The notes under the pieces were generated by a model. It had not been told where the DNA came from and searched no databases. It worked only from the letters and a program-made list of their open reading frames with translations. Below, one piece after another: positions 7,644 through 16,404 of a stretch of 21,745 nt of DNA. The stretch comes from Acidiferrobacter sp. (lineage in GTDB: Bacteria > Pseudomonadota > Gammaproteobacteria > Acidiferrobacterales > Acidiferrobacteraceae). Made by a program: the position numbers and the translations under genes. Numbering within the stretch: the stretch's first letter is position 1; the number at the start of each line of letters is the position of its first letter. The stretch covers positions 1-21,745 of the forward strand of contig DAHWGZ010000014.1 in assembly GCA_027335965.1 (NCBI GenBank), read 5' to 3'.

Positions 7644-8800
7644 GAGGCACCCGCCGCCGGTCGCCCCGCGGCCAGCGCCTGGCGCCGGTAGCGCCCGTAG
7701 GTGTAATGCGCCGCGCACGCGCCCTCCGAGGAAACCATGCAGGAGCCCATCGGATTCTCCGGCACGCAAGCGGTGCCGAACAATCGGCAATCCTCGGGCC
7801 GCTTGACGCCACGCAAAATGGCCCCGCATTCGCAACCCCTGTGGTCCGGCACGCTCTCGGTGTGCAGGCCAAACCGCCGCTCGGCATCGAAGCGCGCGTA
7901 GCGCTCCTGGATGCGCAGGGCGCTGTAGGGCACGTCTCCCAGGCCTCGCCATTCGAACGTGCGCGCCAGTTCAAACACCTGGGCTGTCAGCGCCTGCGCC
8001 TTCTCATTGCCCTCGCGCGTCACGACCCGCGTGAACTGGTTTTCCACCTCACAGCGCCCTTCGTTGATCTGCCGCACCAGCATCCCTATCGCCTGCAGGA
8101 CATCGAGGGGCTCGAAACCGGCGATCACCACCGGCTTTTCGTATTCCTCGGCAAAGAACTCATAGGGGCGGCTGCCAATGACGGCGCTCACATGCGACGG
8201 GCCTATGAAGCCGTCGATGCGCACGTGGCCAAGCCTGCGAACCTCGGGGGAATCCAGCAGGCTTTGGATCGCCGAGGGCGTGAGCACGTGGTTGCAGACC
8301 ACGCTGAAGTTGGAAAGCCCGGCGCGTTCGGCCTCGAGAATCGCCACGGCCGTGGGCGGGGTCGTGGTCTCGAAGCCGATGGCGAAGAACACCACTTCGC
8401 GATCCGGGTGCGCGCGCGCCACCGCCAGCGCATCCTGCGCGGAGTACACCATGACGATATCGGCGCCCGCGGCCTTCGCGGTCAGGAAGCTTGAGTGCCG
8501 CGATACCGGCACGCGCATGACATCGGCATAGGTGCACAAAATCACGCCCGCGTCGCGCGCAAGCCTGATGCCAGCGTCGATGCGGCCGATCGGCAACACG
8601 CACACGGGGCACCCGGGCCCATGCACGAGCCTGATCGAGGCCGGCAAGAGCTCGGGCAGTCCGTAACGGGCGATGGCGTGGGTGTGGCCTCCGCAAAACT
8701 CCATGATGTGGTAGGCGCGCCCCGCGACCACGTCGGCATGGATCCTGCGCGCCATGGAGGCCGCCACGTCGCCATCACGAAACTCGTCGATGAATTTCAT
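7640..8800 (-). CDS. hypD: HypD, Fe-S scaffold for Fe(CN)2CO assembly
   Basis: HypD with HypC is the scaffold on which the Fe(CN)2CO unit is built before transfer to the large subunit. The 386-residue protein has the conserved cysteine motifs MEFCGGHTHA (Cys36) and HGPGCPVC (Cys64, Cys67). GFETTTPPTA follows, and the C-terminal cluster region has CECGAILRGVK, CRLFGTAC, GSCM and GAC, which hold the [4Fe-4S] cluster and a redox dithiol. Length and order of motifs are normal and no key cysteine is missing. The ATG at 8800 overlaps the hypC stop (ATGA), while reading remains open further upstream out of context. The stop overlaps the hypE start in the same way, so the three genes are likely translationally coupled. 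Confidence 0.97.
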   Translation of the reverse strand: MKFIDEFRDGDVAASMARRIHADVVAGRAYHIMEFCGGHTHAIARYGLPELLPASIRLVHGPGCPVCVLPIGRIDAGIRLARDAGVILCTYADVMRVPVSRHSSFLTAKAAGADIVMVYSAQDALAVARAHPDREVVFFAIGFETTTPPTAVAILEAERAGLSNFSVVCNHVLTPSAIQSLLDSPEVRRLGHVRIDGFIGPSHVSAVIGSRPYEFFAEEYEKPVVIAGFEPLDVLQAIGMLVRQINEGRCEVENQFTRVVTREGNEKAQALTAQVFELARTFEWRGLGDVPYSALRIQERYARFDAERRFGLHTESVPDHRGCECGAILRGVKRPEDCRLFGTACVPENPMGSCMVSSEGACAAHYTYGRYRRQALAAGRPAAGAS

Positions 8801-9042
8801 GGGCCGCCCTCGCCGTCGGCGCCTATCGCCCGGGCGATCTGCGCGAAGAGCGCGAGGGTCTTGCGTGCCTCGTCGGGATCGAGCCGTGCCAGCGCGAAAC
8901 CGACATGGACGATCACGTAATCGCCCTCGGCCACGCCGTCCACGAGCGCCAGGGACACCGTCTTGCGCACCCCGCCCATTTCCGCCACCGCCAGTTCCTC
9001 CGGCAGGATCCGCTCCACACGCATCGGCACGGCAAGACACAT
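8797..9042 (-). CDS. hypC: HypC, hydrogenase maturation chaperone
   Basis: HypC binds the iron moiety with HypD and then chaperones the large-subunit precursor. The 81-residue product begins MCLAVPMRV, with the essential Cys2 exposed after removal of Met. It carries the OB-fold core (GGVRKTVSLALVDGVAEGDYVIVHVGFAL) and a C-terminal helix with LDPDEARKTLALF, all as in the HypC/HybG family. The ATG at 9042 is fixed by the MCLAVP motif and lies 2 nt after the hypF stop. The frame is open upstream, but that part has no family resemblance. Only one HypC-type protein is in the window, so it probably serves both HypD and the large subunit. Confidence 0.96.
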   Translation of the reverse strand: MCLAVPMRVERILPEELAVAEMGGVRKTVSLALVDGVAEGDYVIVHVGFALARLDPDEARKTLALFAQIARAIGADGEGGP

Positions 9043-9044
9043 CC

Positions 9045-11408
9045 CTACACCCCCTCTTGCAGGGCGTGGAGCGCCACCCACGCCTGGCCCAGACTGAGTC
9101 CGCCATCGTTCGGCGGCAGGCGCAAGGCGACGTAGGTCGGAATGCCTTGCGCCTCGAGGGCCGCGTACAAGCCCTCCCGCAGGATGCCATTGGCAAAACA
9201 ACCGCCCGCGAGCGCCACCCGCGGTATGCCCGCGCGCTCCACCGCGCACGCGACCCAGGCCGCAAGCCCCGCCACCAGCGTCGCATGGAAGATCGCGGCG
9301 CCCGCGGCCCGACCCGGGCATGTGCGAAGAAATTCGAGCACGGGCAAGAACGACAATTCGCAGTCGCCCGTGATCGTGTAGCCGCCATCGAGCGGCCTGG
9401 ACGGCCCGGAGCGCGCGGCCAGCCCTTCGAGCATCATCGCGGCCTGACCCTCATAGCTCGCATGCGCGCACACGCCGAGCAGGCCCGCGGCGGCGTCGAA
9501 CAACCGTCCGGCGCTGCTTGTCATGGGGGTGTTGATATGGTGCTCGAGCATCCGCGCCACGATGGCGGCCGCCGGCTCTTGGAAGCGGCGCTCGATCTCG
9601 TCGCCGCGCCCCAGCGCGTGCAGGGCCGACGCCGCCATGCGCCAGGGCTCGCGTACCGCCCGGTCGCCGCCCGGCAACGGCAATGGCGCAAGCCCCCCGA
9701 GGCGCGTGAAATGCGCCCCGCGCAACGATAACAGCTCACCACCCCAGATCGCGCCGCCGAGGCCGTAACCGACCCCATCCAAGGCCACGCCCAAGGCCGG
9801 GCCCGATACCCCGTGCTCGGCAAGGACCGCCGCGATGTGCGCATGGTGATGCTGCACGGCGATACACGGGATCCCGCTCTCCGCCGCGAGCCGTTCGGCA
9901 TGGCGGGTGCTGGGATAATCCGGATGCCAGTCGTGGGCCACGCACTGCGCGCGCACGCCAAGCAGGCTCGTCAAGGACGCCACCGCATCCTCGAAGGCCT
10001 GATGGGCCAGGCGATTGCCGAGATCCCCCACATGCGGCGACACGAAGGCCTCATCGTGGCGCGTCACGCAGATCGTGTTTTTCAGCATGGCGCCGACCGC
10101 CAGCACCGGGGGTCCCGAGATCGGCAGGCGGATGGCCGATGGGGCCTGGCCGCGGCCGCGCCGCATCCACGCCACATGGCGGGCATCGGCGCGAACGACC
10201 CCGTCGTCGCAACGCGACACGATCGGCCGATCATGGACGAGAAAGGCATCCGCCAGGCCCGCAAGCCGCCGGAGTGCCTCTTCGTTGTCGGTTGCCAGCG
10301 GTTCGCTGCCGGGATTCGCCGATGTGCAGACGAACAACGCATTATGGTATTCCTGCAGCCACTGCGTCCCCGGCGGGCGCCCCGCCGCCTCGTGAAACAG
10401 CAGGTAATGGACCGGCGTATAGGCGAGCATGACGCCAATGCGGTCGAGTCCGTGCGCGACGCCGGCAAGACGCTGATCGCAATCGGCCGCCTTGCGCAGC
10501 AATACGATCGGGCGATCGGCGCCCTCGAGCAGGGCGCGCTCGGGGGCGTTCACGCGCGCCACGCGCTCCATGGACGCGGCATTCAAGGCGAGCAGCGCGA
10601 ACGGCTTGTCCAGGCGGCCCTTGCGGCGGCGCAGCGCAAAGACCGCGGTGGCGTTGCGGGCATCGCACATGAGATGAAAGCCGCCGATACCCTTGACCGC
10701 GACGACCCCGCCGTCTCGAATGAGCGCCCATGTCGCCGCGATCGTATCGCCGGCCTGCTCCCGTCCGCTGGCGTCCCACAGCGCCAACCGCGGCCCACAG
10801 GTGGCGCAAGCCACGGGCTCGGCGTGAAAACGGCGGTCGCTCGGCTCCTCGTACTCGCTTTGGCACGCCGCGCACAGCACGAAACGCCCCATGGCGGTGT
10901 TATGCCGGTCATAGGGCATGCCCGTCACGATGGAATATCGCGGACCGCAATGGGAGCAGTTGATGAAGGGGTAACGGGCGCGGCGATTGCCAGGATCAAA
11001 CAGCTCACCAAGGCATTCCCCGCACGTGGCGGCGTCCGTCGGGACCGCCGTGCTGTTGCGGCCGCCCTGGCTCGGCTGGATGGCAAAACCCTGGAAATCG
11101 GCCGCCACCTCCTGTTCCCGCATCTCGATTTGCTCGATACGGGCAAGCGGCGGCGCGTGGTCGTGGAGCGCGTCGACGAACCGACCCAGCGCCCGCAGGG
11201 GCCCCTGGACCTCCATGACCACGCCGCCGGCGTCGTTACGGATCCAGCCGGCCAGCGCGAACTCGGTCGCGCATCGATACACGAAGGGCCGGAATCCCAC
11301 CCCCTGCACCAGGCCGCGCACGTTGAGATGCCAGCGCCCGATGGCATCCCCGTTGCGCGCCCAGCGCCAATGCCCGAAACCGATTTCGCTCGTCATGGCG
11401 CCGCTCAT
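9045..11408 (-). CDS. hypF: HypF, carbamoyltransferase
   Basis: HypF turns carbamoyl phosphate and ATP into carbamoyl-adenylate and hands the carbamoyl group to HypE. The 787 residues show all four modules in order. An acylphosphatase-like domain (about 25-112) has VRGLVQGVGFRPFVYRCA at 30-47. Two zinc fingers each have C-x2-C-x18-C-x2-C spacing (Cys129/132/151/154 and Cys179/182/201/204). A YrdC-like domain includes GGVVAVKGIGGFHLMCDARN, and a Kae1-like domain contains VQHHHAHIAAVLAEHG and GVALDGVGYGLGGAIWGGEL. Length is typical (about 750-800). The first ATG overlaps the hypB stop in an ATGA junction; a second Met at residue 5 would also be acceptable. The gene sits between hypB and hypC. 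Confidence 0.96.
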   Translation of the reverse strand: MSGAMTSEIGFGHWRWARNGDAIGRWHLNVRGLVQGVGFRPFVYRCATEFALAGWIRNDAGGVVMEVQGPLRALGRFVDALHDHAPPLARIEQIEMREQEVAADFQGFAIQPSQGGRNSTAVPTDAATCGECLGELFDPGNRRARYPFINCSHCGPRYSIVTGMPYDRHNTAMGRFVLCAACQSEYEEPSDRRFHAEPVACATCGPRLALWDASGREQAGDTIAATWALIRDGGVVAVKGIGGFHLMCDARNATAVFALRRRKGRLDKPFALLALNAASMERVARVNAPERALLEGADRPIVLLRKAADCDQRLAGVAHGLDRIGVMLAYTPVHYLLFHEAAGRPPGTQWLQEYHNALFVCTSANPGSEPLATDNEEALRRLAGLADAFLVHDRPIVSRCDDGVVRADARHVAWMRRGRGQAPSAIRLPISGPPVLAVGAMLKNTICVTRHDEAFVSPHVGDLGNRLAHQAFEDAVASLTSLLGVRAQCVAHDWHPDYPSTRHAERLAAESGIPCIAVQHHHAHIAAVLAEHGVSGPALGVALDGVGYGLGGAIWGGELLSLRGAHFTRLGGLAPLPLPGGDRAVREPWRMAASALHALGRGDEIERRFQEPAAAIVARMLEHHINTPMTSSAGRLFDAAAGLLGVCAHASYEGQAAMMLEGLAARSGPSRPLDGGYTITGDCELSFLPVLEFLRTCPGRAAGAAIFHATLVAGLAAWVACAVERAGIPRVALAGGCFANGILREGLYAALEAQGIPTYVALRLPPNDGGLSLGQAWVALHALQEGV

Positions 11409-12247
11409 CCACCGAGCGCGCCGGCCACCGGCTTGCAGTCACACCGCCATTGCGCGCGTTCGGCGGCAAGCCACGCGAGCCACTGCGCCATCCCGTCGCC
11501 ACGCGTGGCCGATACCATAAGGATCGCCACGCGCGGGTTGATCGAGCGCGCGTAAGCGCAGCAGGCCTCGACGTCGAAGCGCACGTGCGGGAGCAGGTCG
11601 ATCTTGTTCATGATCATCACGTCCGCCGCGCGGAACATGTCCGGATACTTGAGCGGCTTGTCCTCCCCTTCCGTCACGGACAAGACCACGACCCGCCGCG
11701 CCTCACCAAGATCGAAGCCCGCCGGACAGACGAGGTTGCCGACGTTTTCTATGAACAGCGTGGCGTCCGTGGCGATATTCAGATCGGTATGCGCGTGACC
11801 CACGCGTTGGGCGTCGAGATGACAGCCCCGACCGGTGTTGATCTGTCGCACCGGCACGCCGGTCGCGGCGATGCACCGAGCGTCCCGATCCGTTTGCTGA
11901 TCGCCCTCTATGACCGCGACGGTCCCGTCCGCGCGCAAGGCCTCGATGGTCCGCACGAGCAGGGTGGTCTTCCCGGATCCGGGACTCGACATGAGATTCA
12001 GGCTAAAGATCCTCTGCGCCTCGAAGGTTTGCCGGTTGCGATCCGCGTATTTCTGGTTCTGCTCGAACAGATCCCGCTCGATGCGCACCATGCGGCGTCC
12101 CGATAGCCCGGGCGCGTGCGCAAAGCGCGGGAGGTGTCCGCAATGGTCATGCCCGTCGCCGGCCGCGGCTGGGTCCCGTTGATGATCATGACCATGGTCA
12201 TGATCGTGCTCGTGTTCCGCCTTGCCGCATCCGCACACGCCACACAT
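11405..12247 (-). CDS. hypB: HypB, nickel-binding GTPase
   Basis: HypB works with HypA to insert nickel into the large subunit. The 280-residue product has the N-terminal high-affinity nickel motif C-x2-C-G-C (Cys2, Cys5, Cys7), followed by a histidine/aspartate-rich stretch with nine His between residues 12 and 38. The SIMIBI GTPase domain carries the P-loop SSPGSGKTTLL (about 87-97), EGDQQTDRDA and NKIDLLP (214-220), and the metal-binding GRGCHLDA with Cys142 and His143. It therefore combines the CxxCGC type with a His-rich nickel-buffering region. It starts 24 nt after hypA and ends in an ATGA overlap with hypF. Confidence 0.97.
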   Translation of the reverse strand: MCGVCGCGKAEHEHDHDHGHDHQRDPAAAGDGHDHCGHLPRFAHAPGLSGRRMVRIERDLFEQNQKYADRNRQTFEAQRIFSLNLMSSPGSGKTTLLVRTIEALRADGTVAVIEGDQQTDRDARCIAATGVPVRQINTGRGCHLDAQRVGHAHTDLNIATDATLFIENVGNLVCPAGFDLGEARRVVVLSVTEGEDKPLKYPDMFRAADVMIMNKIDLLPHVRFDVEACCAYARSINPRVAILMVSATRGDGMAQWLAWLAAERAQWRCDCKPVAGALGG

Positions 12248-12271
12248 GGCTCAACCTCCCAGGGCGCCGCC

Positions 12272-12610
12272 CTATTCCACTTCCATCTCGGTGATGCGCA
12301 GTTCGCACCCGCCGCTGACGTTCAACAGCTCATCGCAGACCGGGCACAGGCTGATGGGCCGCGACAGGGTGCTCTGCCAGCCGCATGACGGGCAGCGCGC
12401 CTGCGCCAGCGCGCCCACGATCCGCAACACCGCGCCATCCGCCAGCGTGCCGGGCGTCACCGCCTGAAAGCCAAAGCGCAAGGCATCCCGCTCGACCCCG
12501 GCGAGCGGGCCCACCTCGAGGCTCACGCTATGCACCCGATGGAAGCCCCCGGAGGCCGCCTCCTGCTCCATGATCTCCACCAGGCACTCGCATAACGCCA
12601 TTTCGTGCAT
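12272..12610 (-). CDS. hypA: HypA, nickel/zinc metallochaperone
   Basis: HypA delivers nickel to the hydrogenase large subunit together with HypB. The 112-residue product begins MHEM, giving the N-terminal nickel site (Met1, His2, Glu3). It carries the structural zinc site as two C-x2-C pairs, CPSC (73, 76) and CPVC (89, 92). SVSLEVGPLAGVERDALRFG matches the family core. The length is standard. The ATG has GGAGG 4 nt upstream, and the gene lies 33 nt after the large-subunit stop, so it belongs to the same transcript. Confidence 0.96.
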   Translation of the reverse strand: MHEMALCECLVEIMEQEAASGGFHRVHSVSLEVGPLAGVERDALRFGFQAVTPGTLADGAVLRIVGALAQARCPSCGWQSTLSRPISLCPVCDELLNVSGGCELRITEMEVE

Positions 12611-12643
12611 CGATCCTCCATTGCGCCACTCGCCTCGCCGCCC

Positions 12644-14386
12644 CTACACCACCTTGACCTGCAGCATCTCCGAGCCCTCCGGATCCACCATGTGCACGGC
12701 ACAGGCGATGCAGGGATCGAAGCTGTGAATCGTGCGCAGGATCTCGAGCGGTTGATGGGCGACGGCGAGCTTCAGGCCCCGCAAGGAGGCCTCATACGGT
12801 CCCTCGCGCCCGGCCGCGTCCCGCGGGCCGCCATTCCAGGTACTGGGCACGACCGCCTGGTAGTTCTCGATCAGGCCCTTGTCGATCACGAGCCAGTGCG
12901 CCAGCGCCCCGCGCGGCGCCTCCATGAAACCCACGCCCTCGGCGCGCGTGGGCCAGGAATCGGGCTCCCACAGCGCCCCGTTGAAGGTCTTGAGATCGCC
13001 CCTGCGGATATTGCCCATGAGCTCCTGATACCACCCCTCCATGGCATCCGCGATCCACTTGGTTTCGAGCGTGCGGGCGGCCGTACGCCCCATCGTGGAA
13101 AACAGCGCCTGCGGCGGCAGGTCGAGCTTATGGAGGGCCATGCCAACGAGCTCACGAACCTCCTTGTTGCCTTGCGCGTAGGCCACCAGGACCCGCGCGA
13201 GCGGCCCGACCTCCATGACCCTGCCCTTCCAGCGTGGCGACTTCATCCACGAGTAGCTCGCGTCCATGTCGAGGCTCTCATAGGGGGGTTTCGGGCCGGT
13301 GTAATCGAGCGTCGTCTGCCCGGAAAAGGGGTGCAGCCCGCTGTCCTTGCCGGTGGAATAGGTGTACCAGGAGTGCGCGACGAACTCCTGCACCTGCCGC
13401 GGATCGCGCAGATTCACCTCCTCGACATGCGAAAGGTCGCGATTGACGATCGCGCCGCGCGGAATCATGAGACGATCGATGTCGTTGATCGATTTTTCCG
13501 GCAGGTCCCCATAGGAGAGGAAATTGCCCACGCCCTCGCCGGTGTGGAACCAATCCTTGTAGAAACCGGCGATCGCCAGGGTATCCGGCACGTAGACCTG
13601 GTCCACGAAGCGGCGGATCTGTCCGATGACGTTATGCACGATCTCGAGACCGGTCATGTTCACGGCGGTCGCGCCCGCGCCTTTCTGGTCGGGACCGACG
13701 CTGATGGCGGTCGGCGCCCCGCCCACGACGAAATTCGGATGGGGATTCTTGCCGCCAAAGATCGCGTGCAGCTTCGCCACCTCGCGCTGCCACGCCAGCG
13801 CATCCAGATAATGCGCCACCGCCATGAGGTTGGCCTCCGGGGGTAGGCGGTACCCCGGATTGCCCCAGTAACCGTTGGCGAAGATGCCAAGCTGTCCGGA
13901 CTGGACGAAACGCGCGAGCTTATCCTTCACGGCGGCGAAATAGCCCGGCGACGACTGCGGATAATTGCTGATCGATTGCGCCAGCGCCGAGGCCTTCACC
14001 GGGTCGCCCTTCAGGGCGGAGACCACGTCCACCCAGTCGAGCGCGTGCAGGTGGTAGAAATGCATGACGTGATCCTGGACGTACTGGGCCGAGATCATGA
14101 GATTGCGGATGATCTCGGCGTTGCGCGGAATCGGGTAATGCAGCGCATTCTCGACGGCGCGCACCGAGGCGATGCCGTGCACCAGCGTGCACACCCCGCA
14201 AATGCGTTGGGTAAACGCCCAGGCATCGCGCGGATCGCGTCCTTTCAGGATGATCTCCACGCCGCGCACCATGGTGCCCGAGCTCGATGCCTTGGTAATG
14301 GTGCCCGCGCCGTCCATGTCCGCCTGGATGCGCAAGTGCCCCTCTATGCGGGTGACGGGGTCCACCGTGACGGTTCTTTTTGCCAT
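12644..14386 (-). CDS. hynL: [NiFe]-hydrogenase large subunit (group 1, Isp-linked)
   Basis: This is the catalytic subunit that binds the NiFe(CN)2CO centre and splits H2; it should be exported in complex with the small subunit. The 580 residues start with DPVTRIEGHLRI (9-20). The N-terminal nickel motif is RICGVC (Cys63, Cys66) and the C-terminal one is DPCIACAVH (Cys559, Cys562). The last motif is followed by a 15-residue tail after His565 that the maturation protease is expected to remove. GVCTLVHGIASVRAVENAL is typical of group 1 uptake enzymes. Length is normal and the subunit has no signal of its own, consistent with hitch-hiker export. It is downstream of isp2 by 11 nt with GAGAGG ahead of its ATG. 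The order small subunit-isp1-isp2-large subunit places it with Isp-type enzymes. Confidence 0.96.
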   Translation of the reverse strand: MAKRTVTVDPVTRIEGHLRIQADMDGAGTITKASSSGTMVRGVEIILKGRDPRDAWAFTQRICGVCTLVHGIASVRAVENALHYPIPRNAEIIRNLMISAQYVQDHVMHFYHLHALDWVDVVSALKGDPVKASALAQSISNYPQSSPGYFAAVKDKLARFVQSGQLGIFANGYWGNPGYRLPPEANLMAVAHYLDALAWQREVAKLHAIFGGKNPHPNFVVGGAPTAISVGPDQKGAGATAVNMTGLEIVHNVIGQIRRFVDQVYVPDTLAIAGFYKDWFHTGEGVGNFLSYGDLPEKSINDIDRLMIPRGAIVNRDLSHVEEVNLRDPRQVQEFVAHSWYTYSTGKDSGLHPFSGQTTLDYTGPKPPYESLDMDASYSWMKSPRWKGRVMEVGPLARVLVAYAQGNKEVRELVGMALHKLDLPPQALFSTMGRTAARTLETKWIADAMEGWYQELMGNIRRGDLKTFNGALWEPDSWPTRAEGVGFMEAPRGALAHWLVIDKGLIENYQAVVPSTWNGGPRDAAGREGPYEASLRGLKLAVAHQPLEILRTIHSFDPCIACAVHMVDPEGSEMLQVKVV

Positions 14387-14397
14387 GCGCCGGCCTC

Positions 14398-15735
14398 TCA
14401 GTGCCTTTCGGCAAGATGGTCGCCCACGAGCTCGAGCAGGCTATGGGCGGTTTTGTCCCAATGGAAGAAACTCTGTCCATCATCGAATGTCAGCCGGCAG
14501 TTCGAGCAACTCGACACCAGGACCTCCGCGCCCGTGTCCTCCACTTGTTGCATCTTGAGATGAAAGACGCGGTGACGCAGGGAATCCGCGCGATGAATGG
14601 TGATGACGCCGCCGCCGCCGCCGCAACACCAGTTGGTGGCGCTCGCATGGCTCATTTCGCGCAACTCCACGCCAAGCGCCCTGAAGATCTCGCGAGGCGC
14701 GTCCAAGACCCCGCCGCGGCGGGCGATCTGGCACGGGTCATGAAAGGTCATGGACCTGGGGTCCGGCGTGAGCCTCAGCCGTCCGGCCCGAATCTCCTCG
14801 GCCAGATACTCGGAGATATGCAGCGCGCGAAACGGCAGCGGCTTTCCGTAGATGTTGGCCCCCGCCCACCGAAAGGCCTGATAGGCGTGCCCGCATTCCG
14901 GCAGGATGACGATCCTGGCCTTGATGGCCAACGCGGCGTTGATCAACAGCATGGTGGCGTCGCGCTGCCCCTTGCGGTCGCCCGCGAGCATACTGAAGTT
15001 GGTGGCCTCGTACCCGTCGCTGCGAAACGTCCAGGACGCGCCGATGTGATTCATGACCTTGGCCAGCGCCACGAGCGACTGCGGATACTTCATGATCTCG
15101 ATCGACGAGACCGTGACCAGGATATCGGCCTCTTCAAGGTCGAGGGGGATCTTCACGTCATTCTCGTCCGACAACCACGCGATGCGCTCCTTCAGGACCT
15201 GCTTCGTGGCGCCCAAGGGGCTGCCTTCCCGCTCGGCGCGCTCGGTCGGCTCCCAGAGGTCATGCGGGACGAGCCCCGCCTCCTGCATGCCGTGGCGCGC
15301 GGCCAGCACCAAAGACGGGATGTCGATCCCCATGGGGCACACGAGCGTGCAGCGGCCGCACATGGTGCAGCTGTCGTAGATGAGCTCCTGCCACTTCTCC
15401 AGTTCACCCACGGTGACGGGCCTCTTCAGGCCCAGGAATCGATAAAAGGGCGCGAAGGGCCCCATCTGCCGCTTATAGGCCTGCTTGACCGGCTCGATCT
15501 TCCAAATCGGCGTGTATTTCGGATCGCCCGTCTGCACGTAATAGTGGCAGGCCTCGGCGCATTGCCCGCAATGCACGCACGACTCCATGTACAGCGCCGC
15601 GGTCGCGCCAAAGTCGCGCACGAATGATGTCATCGCGCGCTCGAGCCGTTCGGAATCGGAAAGCGCGCCCTGCCGGTCGGGCTTGGATGCGCCCTTGCCG
15701 GCCTCGGTGGTCGCGTCGATGGTCGTGGTGCTCAT
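14398..15735 (-). CDS. isp2: Isp2, HdrD-like iron-sulfur protein
   Basis: Isp2 resembles the catalytic HdrD part of heterodisulfide reductase and is thought to link the hydrogenase, via Isp1, to cytoplasmic electron carriers or thiol chemistry. The 445-residue product has two [4Fe-4S] ferredoxin motifs near the N-terminus (Cys53/56/59/63 and Cys123/126/129/133, the latter in CTMCGRCTLVCP). A C-terminal CCG domain follows with HDPCQIARRGG, NWCCGGGGG and SSCSNCRLTF. A first CCG-like half is degenerate, with PECGHAYQAF as its most visible remnant. There is no signal peptide or membrane helix, so a cytoplasmic location is expected. The ATG at 15735 overlaps the isp1 stop (ATGA); the open frame upstream overlaps isp1 and is not needed. 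The physiological partner is not known from the sequence. Confidence 0.92.
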   Translation of the reverse strand: MSTTTIDATTEAGKGASKPDRQGALSDSERLERAMTSFVRDFGATAALYMESCVHCGQCAEACHYYVQTGDPKYTPIWKIEPVKQAYKRQMGPFAPFYRFLGLKRPVTVGELEKWQELIYDSCTMCGRCTLVCPMGIDIPSLVLAARHGMQEAGLVPHDLWEPTERAEREGSPLGATKQVLKERIAWLSDENDVKIPLDLEEADILVTVSSIEIMKYPQSLVALAKVMNHIGASWTFRSDGYEATNFSMLAGDRKGQRDATMLLINAALAIKARIVILPECGHAYQAFRWAGANIYGKPLPFRALHISEYLAEEIRAGRLRLTPDPRSMTFHDPCQIARRGGVLDAPREIFRALGVELREMSHASATNWCCGGGGGVITIHRADSLRHRVFHLKMQQVEDTGAEVLVSSCSNCRLTFDDGQSFFHWDKTAHSLLELVGDHLAERH

Positions 15736-16394
15736 AGGGCCGCCCCCCGCCGTCCGTAAACGGTCCCCGTCGTGCCCCGTGAGAAGGCAAAGAGGATGAC
15801 ATGCATGATTTTCCCAAAGGGTAGCCACGCGAACAGGATGTCCCCGGATAGAATGTGCAAGCCCAACACCAGTTGATAGCTGTTGCCGATGTCGTAATAA
15901 GCCATGAGGCCCGTGACCAAGGGCACGAAGGTCACGAACCAGCTGAAGTAGTCGTCGAAATTGGACAGTTGCCGCAAAACCGGGGAGCTCATCCTGTGGC
16001 CAAGGAGGGCCAGCATGGAGGCCGCCGACAGGCCCGCGGCGAACGCGATCACGCCGCCCGATAGGCCAGGCCAGCTCAAGCCCAGGAGGTTGCGGATCAG
16101 GAGAATGTGGGGCGCATAGCCCAAAATCGCCACCGCATAGCCTATGTGGAACAGGTAGCTCACGATATCCCAGTGCAGAACGCGCTCACGGAATTCCCGG
16201 CGCGGCCAGGAGCGCGAAACGATCAGGCGTAGCCCCTGCATCGGCCCGCCACCGGGCCGCGGCGCGGAATGGTCCACCGCACGGCGCAGGGCCAAAATGC
16301 CCACGAGCCGCCATGCGATACCGAAGACCAGCATCGCCAAGGCCCCCTCGAAGGCAGGGCCGCGGGCGAAATCCAGCAAGCTCGCTCCGTTCAT
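15732..16394 (-). CDS. isp1: Isp1, NarI-like membrane cytochrome b
   Basis: Isp1 is the membrane anchor and presumed b-type cytochrome that takes electrons from the hydrogenase small subunit and passes them to Isp2 or the quinone pool. The 220 residues hold five hydrophobic segments, at about 17-37, 77-100, 111-132, 149-168 and 184-204. Candidate heme ligands are His74 and His83 (LHWDIVSYLFHIGYA), His96, His180 and His198 (GLHILSGD ... KIMHVILF). The pattern and length match NarI-like proteins (DsrM/HmeC/Isp1). The ATG at 16394 is preceded by TGAGGAATGTGTC, in which the small-subunit stop is part of the ribosome-binding site, 10 nt after that stop. Confidence 0.92.
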   Translation of the reverse strand: MNGASLLDFARGPAFEGALAMLVFGIAWRLVGILALRRAVDHSAPRPGGGPMQGLRLIVSRSWPRREFRERVLHWDIVSYLFHIGYAVAILGYAPHILLIRNLLGLSWPGLSGGVIAFAAGLSAASMLALLGHRMSSPVLRQLSNFDDYFSWFVTFVPLVTGLMAYYDIGNSYQLVLGLHILSGDILFAWLPFGKIMHVILFAFSRGTTGTVYGRRGAAL

Positions 16395-16404
16395 GACACA
16401 TTCC

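Noticed and set aside
7640..9388. Extended start for hypD reaching into hypC and hypF
   Set aside because: The family N-terminus MKFIDEFRDG begins exactly at 8800, at an ATGA overlap. The upstream part has no HypD similarity.
9813..11555. Long plus-strand open frame (about 580 codons) opposite hypF, and similar ones opposite hoxX (4894-6450), the large subunit (12605-13846) and subunit I (2215-3588)
   Set aside because: They are mirror frames of well-identified GC-rich genes. Their translations are rich in Arg, Pro, Ala and His, with no domain or start signal.
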